A stretch of 7,405 bases of DNA, taken from an uncultured Clostridia bacterium. Its GTDB lineage: Bacteria; Bacillota; Clostridia; Oscillospirales; Ruminococcaceae. The number at the start of each line of letters is the position of its first letter. Position 1 is the stretch's first letter. The stretch lies in assembly GCA_947624425.1 (NCBI GenBank), contig CANQKG010000064.1, positions 1 through 7,405 on the forward strand, written 5' to 3'. A program made the position numbers and the translations under genes. Below the pieces are notes generated by a model, which had not been told where the DNA came from, searched no databases, and saw only the letters and a program-made list of their open reading frames with translations. Of the stretch, positions 1 through 5,280 are shown piece by piece.

Positions 1-1
1 G

Positions 2-781
2 CAGATACAGTCGGTGCGGAAAAGCGGGCTTACCTTGGCGCCCGAGGCGGGTACACAGCGGCTGCGGGACGTCATCAATAAAAATGTCACCGAGGACGAG
101 GTGCTGCGCTCGATGGAGATCGCCTTTACGGGCGGGCATACCGGCGTGAAACTCTATTTCATGATGGGGCTTCCCACCGAGACGCCGGAGGACATCGCCG
201 GTATCATCGAACTGGCGCAGAAGGTGGTCGATCTGTTTTATCATATGCCGCAGAAGCCGAAAGGGAAGGGCGTGCAGGTGTCGGTCAGTGTGTCCACCTT
301 TGTGCCGAAGCCCTTTACGCCGTTTCAGTGGGAGCCGCAGGACGCTATGGAGGTGATCCGCCGCAAGCAGGCGGAGCTTGTCTCCCACAACAAGAGCAAA
401 AAGATCAGCGTCCACTATCATGAGAGTAAGGTCAGCGTGCTGGAGGGCATACTGGCGCGTGGGGACAGAAGGCTTGGGAGAGCGATTTATACGGCATGGC
501 AAAAGGGCTGCAAAATGGACGGCTGGAGCGACCGGTTCCGGTTCGATCTCTGGACGGACGCGCTGGCGGAGTGTGGGCTTGATCCCGCGTTTTACGCCAA
601 CCGCCGCCGCAGCTATGAGGAAATCCTGCCGTGGGATTTTATCGACGTCGGCGTGGACAAGGCGTTTTTGATACGGGAGAACGAAAAAGCCAAAAAAGCC
701 GAAACAACGCCTCACTGCCGTGCCAAATGCGCCGGCTGCGGCGCCAATCGGCTGAAAGGGGAAGGGGTGAGCTGCTTTTGA
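2..781 (+). CDS. Radical SAM protein, TIGR03960 type, C-terminal part (5' truncated)
   Basis: The reading frame is already open at the left edge, so only the last 259 residues are present and the true start lies outside the window. The beginning, VRKSGLTLAPEAGTQRLRDV, is a hallmark of the TIGR03960 family of B12-binding-like radical SAM proteins. The N-terminal domain and the CxxxCxxC cluster that would bind the SAM iron-sulfur centre are not in view. The segment VSTFVPKPFTPFQWEPQ is also typical of the family. The tail (716-739) has a second cysteine group, CRAKCAGCG, with CX3CX2C spacing, plus one more cysteine next to the stop. The stop overlaps the next gene by four bases, and in many Firmicutes the same partner follows, either separate or fused. 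Family membership is firm; the substrate is not established, although the usual link to ribosomal protein L21/RNase G genes hints at RNA or ribosome work. Confidence 0.93.
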   Translation, partial: QIQSVRKSGLTLAPEAGTQRLRDVINKNVTEDEVLRSMEIAFTGGHTGVKLYFMMGLPTETPEDIAGIIELAQKVVDLFYHMPQKPKGKGVQVSVSVSTFVPKPFTPFQWEPQDAMEVIRRKQAELVSHNKSKKISVHYHESKVSVLEGILARGDRRLGRAIYTAWQKGCKMDGWSDRFRFDLWTDALAECGLDPAFYANRRRSYEEILPWDFIDVGVDKAFLIRENEKAKKAETTPHCRAKCAGCGANRLKGEGVSCF

Positions 782-1428
782 TCCCGATCCGAATCTTTTT
801 CACCAAAACCGGCGTTGCTCGGTATATCTCTCATCTTGACGTCAACCGTATGATGCAGCGCGCCCTCAAACGGGCGGAGCTTCCGGTTTGGTATACCGAG
901 GGGTTCAATCCCCATATGTATCTCACCTTTGCGTTGCCGCTGTCGCTGGGGCAGGAAAGCCTGTGCGAGTCGATGGACCTCCGCTTAAACGAGCCGGTGC
1001 CGCCGGAAGAAGTACAGCGCCGCCTGCAGGCAGTTTTGCCCGACGGGTTTTCGGTGACCGGTGTGTTTCCGCCGCAGGAGAAGTATGCGGCGATTGCCGC
1101 TGCCGTTTATCGCTGTAGTCTTTATACCGAGCAGCCGGAAACACTCACCGCCGACTGGGAGCGGTTTGCAGCGCTGCCGGAGATTTGGATGGAGAAAAAG
1201 ACCAAGCGGGGCAGCAGTACGGTCGATCTGCGTCCCCTGCTTTCCGATGTGAAGCGGGAACAGGGGGAGGAAGCGCTTACCCTCACAGTACGGCTTCCGG
1301 CAGGCTCTGTCAGCAATATCAATCCGTCTTTGATTTTAGAGGCGTTTGCCGCCCATACCGATCAGGTGTTTTACAGCCGTATTCTTCGCACCGGCGTATT
1401 CACGGCGGACGGAAAACCCTTCCGCTGA
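778..1428 (+). CDS. DUF2344 / TIGR03936 family protein
   Basis: A 216-residue protein of the normal length for the DUF2344 family, which nearly always follows or is fused to the TIGR03960 radical SAM protein. The N-terminus shows the family signature: IRIFFTKTGVARYISHLD (residues 4-21), then RALKRAELPVWYTEGFNPH (28-46) and LTFALPLSLGQESLCE (49-64). I chose the TTG at 778: it puts the family's conserved start at residue 1, has GGGGTGA (764-770) seven bases upstream, and overlaps the previous stop as TTGA, a layout typical of translational coupling. The open frame continues upstream to 631, but that stretch lies inside the previous gene and does not resemble the family. The biochemical role is unknown; a joint role with the radical SAM partner in modifying RNA or protein is inference from the pairing. 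Confidence 0.93.
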   Translation: MIPIRIFFTKTGVARYISHLDVNRMMQRALKRAELPVWYTEGFNPHMYLTFALPLSLGQESLCESMDLRLNEPVPPEEVQRRLQAVLPDGFSVTGVFPPQEKYAAIAAAVYRCSLYTEQPETLTADWERFAALPEIWMEKKTKRGSSTVDLRPLLSDVKREQGEEALTLTVRLPAGSVSNINPSLILEAFAAHTDQVFYSRILRTGVFTADGKPFR

Positions 1429-1453
1429 GCGTGGCGAAAATTCGCCACGCTTT
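1429..1453 (+). terminator. Hairpin directly after the DUF2344 stop codon
   Basis: Directly after the TGA (1426-1428), a perfect 9-bp stem (1429-1437 with 1442-1450, GCGTGGCGA/TCGCCACGC) closes a 4-base loop, and only three T's follow. As DNA this is a 10-bp-arm palindrome with a 2-base centre. It probably ends or stabilises the radical SAM/DUF2344 transcript, but the short T run makes it a weak intrinsic terminator. Confidence 0.55.
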
Positions 1454-1519
1454 CGAGGGACAAACAAAATTCGCCCGAAAGCCATCGTCTTTGTCAAAAC
1501 CTCCCTTGTGAAAGGGAGG

Positions 1520-1548
1520 GGGACCGCGCTTGCGCGGTGGTGGGATTC
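1520..1548. repeat. Direct repeat unit 1 of 2
   Basis: Twenty-nine bases identical to 1579-1607. The unit contains the palindrome CCGCGCTTGCGCGG and ends in GGTGGTGGGATTC. The bases after the unit diverge (CAAAGCCCTGCC against AAAACCGTTGCC) but still look loosely related, which suggests the ancestral unit was longer. Confidence 0.9.
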
Positions 1549-1578
1549 CAAAGCCCTGCCTTGAACCGCAAGAGAGAA

Positions 1579-1607
1579 GGGACCGCGCTTGCGCGGTGGT
1601 GGGATTC
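1579..1607. repeat. Direct repeat unit 2 of 2
   Basis: Exact copy of 1520-1548. It is preceded by CGCAAGAGAGAAG instead of the clean AAGGGAGG hairpin arm, so it looks like a truncated or partly duplicated element. Confidence 0.9.
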
Positions 1608-1644
1608 AAAACCGTTGCCGATTGCTTTTTCGACAGACTGAAAC

Positions 1645-1677
1645 AGACAGCCGCGGTCAAACTGACCGCGGCTGTCT
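1645..1677 (-). terminator. Strong hairpin terminator at the end of hsp20 (possibly bidirectional)
   Basis: A perfect 15-bp stem (1645-1659 with 1663-1677) closes a 3-base loop, two bases past the hsp20 stop. On the minus strand the stem is followed by GTTTCAGTCT, a poor T run; on the plus strand it is followed by TTCTATT. It sits between convergent transcripts, so a two-way transcription barrier is the simplest reading. Confidence 0.75.
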
Positions 1678-1679
1678 TT

Positions 1680-2132
1680 CTATTCGATCTCCAGATGCTT
1701 TGCTTCGGGCAGGGCGTCTTTCTTTTTCGGCATCGTCAGCTTCAGCACGCCGTTTTGGTACTGCGCCTTGATCTCATCGGTGCGGATCATCGAGACGTCA
1801 AAGGAACGGCTGTAGCTGCCGTAGGAACGCTCCAGATGCACATACCGGTCATGGTCGTCCTTTTCTTCATGGGAGGAGCGGCGCTCGGCGTGAACGGTCA
1901 GCGTGTCGCCCGACAGGTCGAGGTGGATATCCTTCTTCTCAAAGCCGGGCAAGTCCGCTTCCAGCAGATAGCTGTCCCCCTGATCGGTGATGTCGGTTTG
2001 AAATGCACTCAGGGCGTGCTCACCGAAGAATCCGCCAAACAGCCTTCGTTCCAGTTCCTCCATCTCCCGAAACGGATTGTAGGGTGCGATCCGTTTGCCG
2101 TCGTTCCTGCGATAGGGCGTCAAATCAAACAT
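1680..2132 (-). CDS. hsp20: Small heat-shock protein, Hsp20/alpha-crystallin family
   Basis: A 150-residue ATP-independent holdase chaperone that would keep unfolding proteins soluble in the cytoplasm or, in some spore formers, in the spore. The alpha-crystallin domain spans about residues 43-137: it opens with AFQTDITDQGDSYLLEADLPGF (read as two adjacent strands, AFQTDITD then SYLLEADLPGF), has the ERSYGSYSRSF strand (101-111) and closes with the hallmark NGVLKLTMPK (127-136). The tail HLEIE carries an I-x-I-like anchor (L147-E-I149). The N-terminal arm contains YNPFREMEELERRLFGGFF, typical of bacterial Hsp20. The ATG at 2132 has a consensus AAAAGGAGG (2142-2150) nine bases upstream; an in-frame extension back to 2318 would cross spoIIID and has no family similarity. 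It is divergent from spoIIID, and no CIRCE (HrcA) operator was seen upstream. The promoter candidate looks sporulation-type (see separate entry). Confidence 0.95.
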   Translation of the reverse strand: MFDLTPYRRNDGKRIAPYNPFREMEELERRLFGGFFGEHALSAFQTDITDQGDSYLLEADLPGFEKKDIHLDLSGDTLTVHAERRSSHEEKDDHDRYVHLERSYGSYSRSFDVSMIRTDEIKAQYQNGVLKLTMPKKKDALPEAKHLEIE

Positions 2133-2156
2133 AGCAGAATACCTCCTTTTGTATTC

Positions 2157-2186
2157 TATTATGCTTTTCCCGCTTTGGTTTATGCG
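2157..2186 (-). promoter_or_regulatory. Candidate sigma-G-like promoter of hsp20
   Basis: Read on the minus strand, CGCATA (2186 to 2181), a 17-base spacer and CATAATA (2163 to 2157) resemble the forespore sigma-G consensus (TGnATA, 17-18, CATnnTA). The transcript would start near 2150, giving a leader of about 18 bases that just includes the ribosome binding site. No sigma-A -35 box fits any -10 candidate here. The match is by eye only, and the very short leader is a weakness. Confidence 0.4.
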
Positions 2187-2213
2187 TCGGAGCGTTGCCG
2201 CCGAACGGTACGG

Positions 2214-2242
2214 GCATACTTTTTTTCTTTTCGGCATACATT
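2214..2242 (+). promoter_or_regulatory. Candidate sigma-E promoter of spoIIID
   Basis: GCATACT (2214-2220), a 14-base spacer and CATACATT (2235-2242) match the mother-cell sigma-E pattern (-35 with an ATA core, -10 CATACAnT). The start point would be near 2249, about 29 bases before the ATG. In Bacillus subtilis spoIIID is a known sigma-E gene, so motif and gene identity agree. Confidence 0.75.
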
Positions 2243-2277
2243 GAATTGATAAATGCGTCGGAAAGGAAGATGCGGCT

Positions 2278-2544
2278 ATGAGAGAGGACACGGCGGAGCG
2301 TGCCATCGAGCTTGGCACCTATATTGCCCGTCACGGCGCGACGGTGCGCCAGACGGCGCAGCGGTTCGGCGTTTCCAAAAGCACGGTACATAAGGACGTC
2401 GCACAGCGCCTGCGGCAGATCTCGCCCGGATTGGCGGAGGAGGCAAGGCGGGTGCTGGATCAGAACAAGAAAGAGCGGCATATTCGCGGGGGACTGGCAA
2501 CGCGGGAAAAATACCGGAAACAGCGGACCGAAAAAAGTCTTTGA
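2278..2544 (+). CDS. spoIIID: Sporulation transcription factor SpoIIID
   Basis: An 88-residue DNA-binding protein that adjusts mother-cell gene expression after engulfment starts, repressing some sigma-E genes and activating others ahead of sigma-K. A helix-turn-helix lies at about residues 21-42 (ATVRQTAQRFGVSKSTVHKD); the recognition helix SKSTVHKD is almost identical to that of Bacillus subtilis. The basic C-terminal region RHIRGGLATREKYRKQR (68-84) matches the second DNA-contacting helix of the family (RHLRGGEATKLKYK). Length is close to the usual 80-95. The ATG at 2278 follows GAAAGGAAG with good spacing. No terminator follows: the rpsO promoter begins inside the last codons, so a spoIIID transcript may read into rpsO. 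Its presence is strong evidence that the organism makes endospores. Confidence 0.97.
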   Translation: MREDTAERAIELGTYIARHGATVRQTAQRFGVSKSTVHKDVAQRLRQISPGLAEEARRVLDQNKKERHIRGGLATREKYRKQRTEKSL

Positions 2545-2569
2545 CAAACCGGTTTCGATATGTTATACT
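2541..2569 (+). promoter_or_regulatory. Sigma-A promoter of rpsO
   Basis: TTGACA (2541-2546), exactly 17 bases, then TATACT (2564-2569): a full -35 match and 5 of 6 at -10. The -35 box overlaps the spoIIID stop codon. Transcription should start near 2576 and give a leader of about 100 bases before rpsO. Confidence 0.92.
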
Positions 2570-2583
2570 GCATAAAGATGTGC

Positions 2584-2638
2584 AGCAGGCTTGGCTTGCG
2601 GGATAAAGCCGCAGCGCGGTATTCACCGACCCCTTGCT
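2584..2638 (+). promoter_or_regulatory. Structured rpsO leader, possible S15-binding three-way junction
   Basis: The leader can fold as a three-way junction: closing stem AGCAGG (2584-2589) with CC-TTGCT (2632-2638, one bulge), arm one TGCGG (2597-2601) with CCGCA (2609-2613), and arm two CGGT (2617-2620) with ACCG (2625-2628). S15 binds a three-way junction in 16S rRNA, and several bacterial groups use mimics of it in the rpsO leader for feedback. An alternative pairing of TTGCGG (2596-2601) with CCGCAA (2646-2651) could compete. Folding was done by eye. Confidence 0.4.
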
Positions 2639-2674
2639 ATGCTTGCCGCAAATAAAGTATGAGGTGAAAACGCT

Positions 2675-2941
2675 ATGATGCAAAAGGACCAGAAAACCGA
2701 AATCATCGAGAATAACCGTCTGCATGAGACCGATACCGGCTCTCCCGAGGTGCAGATCGCCATTCTCACCCGCCGGATCAACGACTTGACCGAGCATTTG
2801 AAGGTGCATACCCACGATCATCATTCCCGCAGGGGATTGCTCAAGATGGTCGGCCGCCGCAGAAATCTGCTCAACTACCTGCGGAAGAAAGATGTGGAGC
2901 GGTATCGCGCAATCATTGCGAAGCTCGGGATCCGTAAGTAA
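2675..2941 (+). CDS. rpsO: 30S ribosomal protein S15
   Basis: An 88-residue primary 16S rRNA-binding protein of the small subunit, of standard family length. It shows both family signatures: HETDTGSPEVQIAILTRRI (residues 17-35), and DHHSRRGLLKMVGRRRNLLNYL (48-69), whose DHHSRRGLL part contacts the three-way junction in helices 20-22. The ATG at 2675 lies eight bases after GAGGTG (2661-2666); a second ATG follows directly at 2678, but its spacing is less good. It is followed by pnp, the classic rpsO-pnp order in bacteria, with a hairpin between them that probably reduces read-through. Confidence 0.98.
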   Translation: MMQKDQKTEIIENNRLHETDTGSPEVQIAILTRRINDLTEHLKVHTHDHHSRRGLLKMVGRRRNLLNYLRKKDVERYRAIIAKLGIRK

Positions 2942-2954
2942 GGGAACGCACATA

Positions 2955-2990
2955 AAAAGGCAGGTGGCAGCATCTGCCTTTTGGTGTTTT
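2955..2990 (+). terminator. Hairpin after rpsO, terminator or attenuator before pnp
   Basis: AAAAGGCAGGTG (2955-2966) pairs with CATCTGCCTTTT (2971-2982) around a 4-base loop: a 12-bp stem with one G-U pair. It is followed by GGTGTTTT. The T run is partly used up by the stem, so termination may be incomplete and let some transcripts reach pnp. Confidence 0.7.
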
Positions 2991-3003
2991 CATAATCAGC
3001 GGA

Positions 3004-3089
3004 CACGGCGCGGAACACTGTCTTTCGCATGAAAGCAGCCGCCTTGCTTGCAGGACGCCTGCTTTTGTGCGAAACGGTGCAACGCCGTG
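3004..3089 (+). promoter_or_regulatory. Long imperfect hairpin in the pnp leader
   Basis: Three nested stems line up across 86 bases: CACGGCG (3004-3010) with CGCCGTG (3083-3089); CACTG (3016-3020) with CGGTG (3075-3079), one wobble; and a 16-bp stem, 3023-3038 with 3059-3074, broken only by two adjacent G-U pairs. The 20-base loop is 3039-3058. That is about 28 pairs in total. No T run follows, so it is not a terminator. In Escherichia coli a long leader hairpin cut by RNase III is the basis of pnp autoregulation; equivalent function here is inference. Confidence 0.7.
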
Positions 3090-3119
3090 CATCTGCGGGA
3101 ATGTAAAGGAGATGCAGCT

Positions 3120-5231
3120 ATGTTTGAAAAGCACAGAGTATTTGAAACCGAGCTGGCAGGCCGTCCTCTGACGGTCGAGACCGGCAAGACCTGCGGACTG
3201 GCAGGCGGCTCCTGCTGGGTGCGGTACGGCGATACCGTTGTGATGGCCAACGCCACCGCTTCGGCAAAGCCGCGGGACGGGATCGACTTTTTCCCGCTCT
3301 CGGTGGACTATGAGGAAAAGCTCTATTCGGCGGGTAAAATTCCCGGCTCTTTCTTAAAGCGGGAAGGGCGCCCCAGCGAGAAAGCGACCCTGACCAGCCG
3401 TATGATCGACCGGCAGATCAGACCCTTCTTCCCGAAGGATATGCGAAACGACGTCGGCGTGGTGGTCACCGTGCTGTCCACCGATGTGGACAACCAGCCC
3501 GAGGTGGCGGGCATGATCGCGGCGAATATTGCCATCGCGATTTCGGATATCCCCTTTAAGGGACCGATCGCGGGGGTCAATGTCGGACTGGTGGACGGCA
3601 AGCCGGTTATCAATCCGGTGCTGGCGGATCGGGAAAAGAGCGAAATGGTGCTGACCGTTGCGGGCAGTGCCAACAAGATCGTGATGATCGAAGCGGGCGG
3701 CAACGAGATCCCCGAAGACGTGATGCTCGACGCCATCGCGCAGGCGCATGAGGAAATCAAAAAGCTGGTTGCCTTTATCGCCGATATTCAGGCGCAGGTC
3801 GGAAGACCGAAGTTCGCGTTTGAGTCCAAGAAGGTCGATCCTGCCATGTTTGAGACGATCAAAGCCTTTGCCGAGGCGAAGGTGCAGTACGCGCTGGATA
3901 CCGACGATAAGAATGTGCGGGACGCACGGCTCCAGCCGATCGTGGAGGAAATTCACAGCCGGTTTGACGGGGAGTATCCCGAGCAGACCGCCGAGATCGA
4001 CGAGTGCATCTATCAGCTTCAGAAGCATATCGTCCGTGCATGGCTCAAGCAGGGCAAGCGGGTAGACGGCCGCGGTATTGATGAGATTCGTCCGCTGGCT
4101 GCCGAAGCGGGCGTGCTGCCGCGGGTACACGGCAGCGGTCTGTTCACCCGTGGGCAGACTCAGGTGCTGACCGTGGCGACCCTCGGTCCGATGAGCGACT
4201 GCCAGAACCTTGACGGTATCGACGAGGACACCAAAAAGCGGTATATCCATCATTACAATTTCCCGTCCTACTCGGTCGGCGAAACCAGACCCAGCCGCGG
4301 TCCCGGACGGCGTGAGATCGGGCATGGCGCACTGGCGGAAAAGGCGCTGGTGCCGGTTCTGCCCTCGGTGGAGGAGTTCCCCTACGCGATCCGTCTGGTG
4401 TCCGAGGTGCTGTCCTCCAACGGCTCCACCTCACAAGGCTCGATCTGCGCTTCCACGCTGGCTCTCATGGACGCCGGTGTGCCGATTAAGGCGCCGGTCG
4501 CCGGTATTTCCTGCGGTCTGATCACCGACGGGGACGACTTTATGACCATGGTGGATATTCAGGGTCTGGAGGACTTCTTCGGCGATATGGACTTCAAGGT
4601 AGGCGGCACCCACAAGGGAATCACCGCCATTCAGGTGGATATAAAGGTCGACGGTCTGACGCTGGATATTATCCGCGAAGCGTTCCAAAAGACCCGCAAG
4701 GCGCGTGAGTATATTCTCGATGAGATCATGCTCAAGGCGATTCCGGCGCCGCGTGAGACGGTGTCCGAGTACGCGCCAAAGCTCTTGACCACCAAGGTGC
4801 CGGAGGATAAGATCCGCGAGGTCATCGGCAGCGGCGGAAAGGTGATCCAGAAGATCTGCGCCGAGTGCGATGTGAAGATCGACATTGAGGAAGACGGCAG
4901 CGTCTTTATCATGGGTCTGAATCTCGAGAATGCCCGCCGCGCCCTCTTTATGGTGGAGACGATCGCCAACGATCCCGAGGTCGGCGCGCTCTATAAGGGC
5001 AGGGTGACCAGGATCATGGGCTTCGGCGCATTCGTGGAGATCGCCCCCGGTAAGGAAGGTCTGGTGCATATCTCCAAGCTGGAGAACCGGCGGGTCGAGA
5101 AGGTCGAAGATGTGGTCAATGTCGGGGATGAAATCATCGTCAAGGTGACCGAGATCGACGATCAGGGCAGGATCAACCTCTCGCGGAAGGACGCGATGAA
5201 CGAACTGGCTGCCAAAAAGGCAGAGGAATAA
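3120..5231 (+). CDS. pnp: Polyribonucleotide nucleotidyltransferase (PNPase)
   Basis: A 703-residue phosphate-dependent 3'-to-5' exoribonuclease, expected to work as a cytoplasmic trimer in mRNA decay and to run in reverse as an RNA polymerase. Domains in order: RNase PH-like 1 (about 13-143), the all-helical linker, RNase PH-like 2 (about 312-545), KH (about 556-615) with the GxxG loop as IGSGGK (569-574), and S1 (about 625-692) with YKGRVTRIMGFGAFVEI. The active-site stretch EDFFGDMDFK keeps D485, D491 and K493, equivalent to Escherichia coli D486, D492 and K494. The phosphate-binding region reads SSNGSTSQGSICASTLALMDAG. The ATG at 3120 follows AAAGGAGA (3105-3112) by seven bases and gives the family's normal N-terminus and length; the frame is open back to 3048, but that part lies in the leader hairpin. 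It ends in a strong terminator. Confidence 0.98.
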   Translation: MFEKHRVFETELAGRPLTVETGKTCGLAGGSCWVRYGDTVVMANATASAKPRDGIDFFPLSVDYEEKLYSAGKIPGSFLKREGRPSEKATLTSRMIDRQIRPFFPKDMRNDVGVVVTVLSTDVDNQPEVAGMIAANIAIAISDIPFKGPIAGVNVGLVDGKPVINPVLADREKSEMVLTVAGSANKIVMIEAGGNEIPEDVMLDAIAQAHEEIKKLVAFIADIQAQVGRPKFAFESKKVDPAMFETIKAFAEAKVQYALDTDDKNVRDARLQPIVEEIHSRFDGEYPEQTAEIDECIYQLQKHIVRAWLKQGKRVDGRGIDEIRPLAAEAGVLPRVHGSGLFTRGQTQVLTVATLGPMSDCQNLDGIDEDTKKRYIHHYNFPSYSVGETRPSRGPGRREIGHGALAEKALVPVLPSVEEFPYAIRLVSEVLSSNGSTSQGSICASTLALMDAGVPIKAPVAGISCGLITDGDDFMTMVDIQGLEDFFGDMDFKVGGTHKGITAIQVDIKVDGLTLDIIREAFQKTRKAREYILDEIMLKAIPAPRETVSEYAPKLLTTKVPEDKIREVIGSGGKVIQKICAECDVKIDIEEDGSVFIMGLNLENARRALFMVETIANDPEVGALYKGRVTRIMGFGAFVEIAPGKEGLVHISKLENRRVEKVEDVVNVGDEIIVKVTEIDDQGRINLSRKDAMNELAAKKAEE

Positions 5232-5237
5232 GCTACT

Positions 5238-5269
5238 AGCGGCGGGAAGAATCCCGCCGCTTTTCTTTT
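5238..5269 (+). terminator. Intrinsic terminator of pnp
   Basis: GCGGCGGG (5239-5246) pairs with CCCGCCGC (5253-5260) around AAGAAT, followed by TTTTCTTTT (5261-5269). A textbook Rho-independent terminator seven bases after the stop. Confidence 0.95.
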
Positions 5270-5280
5270 GCTTCAAAGCC

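Larger units (their letters stand above)
1459..1620. repeat. Intergenic hairpin repeat element with two identical 29-base units
   Basis: A non-coding stretch built of small inverted and direct repeats. One hairpin is CCTCCCTT (1500-1507) with AAGGGAGG (1512-1519), loop GTGA. It runs straight into a unit containing the 6-bp-arm palindrome CCGCGCTTGCGCGG (1524-1537) and the tail TGGTGGGATTC. The last 29 bases of this (1520-1548) recur exactly at 1579-1607, a 59-base period; the second copy lacks the CCTCCCTT arm. GACAAA (1459-1464) and TTTGTC (1490-1495) form a further short inverted pair, and AAAATTCGCC occurs at 1437-1446 and 1466-1475. From general knowledge, CCTCCCTT-GTG-AAAGGGAGG hairpins followed by GC-rich arms are scattered in many copies through gut clostridial genomes like REP/MITE sequences; that identification is recall, not a search. 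No transposase is present. The outer limits are approximate. Confidence 0.65.

Noticed and set aside
1500..1607. CRISPR array
   Set aside because: There are only two repeat copies with an internal palindrome, a 30-base interval, and no cas genes; it fits an intergenic hairpin repeat better.
1530..2249. Plus-strand open frame of 239 codons across the repeat and hsp20
   Set aside because: It is antisense to a convincing Hsp20 gene that has a perfect ribosome binding site; it starts in the non-coding repeat.
2133..2318. N-terminal extension of Hsp20 by 62 residues
   Set aside because: It would overlap the start of divergent spoIIID and both promoters, and there is a consensus ribosome binding site at the internal ATG.
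2276..2953. Minus-strand open frame of 225 codons opposite spoIIID and rpsO
   Set aside because: It is antisense to two well-identified genes and also crosses the rpsO promoter and leader.
2985..2996. Promoter for pnp with CATAAT as -10
   Set aside because: No -35 hexamer at an acceptable distance; the bases 17 upstream are CAGCAT within the rpsO hairpin.
3048..3119. Upstream in-frame extension of pnp from a TTG
   Set aside because: It falls in the loop and arm of the leader hairpin and adds a non-family N-terminus, whereas the ATG at 3120 has a proper ribosome binding site and the normal family start.
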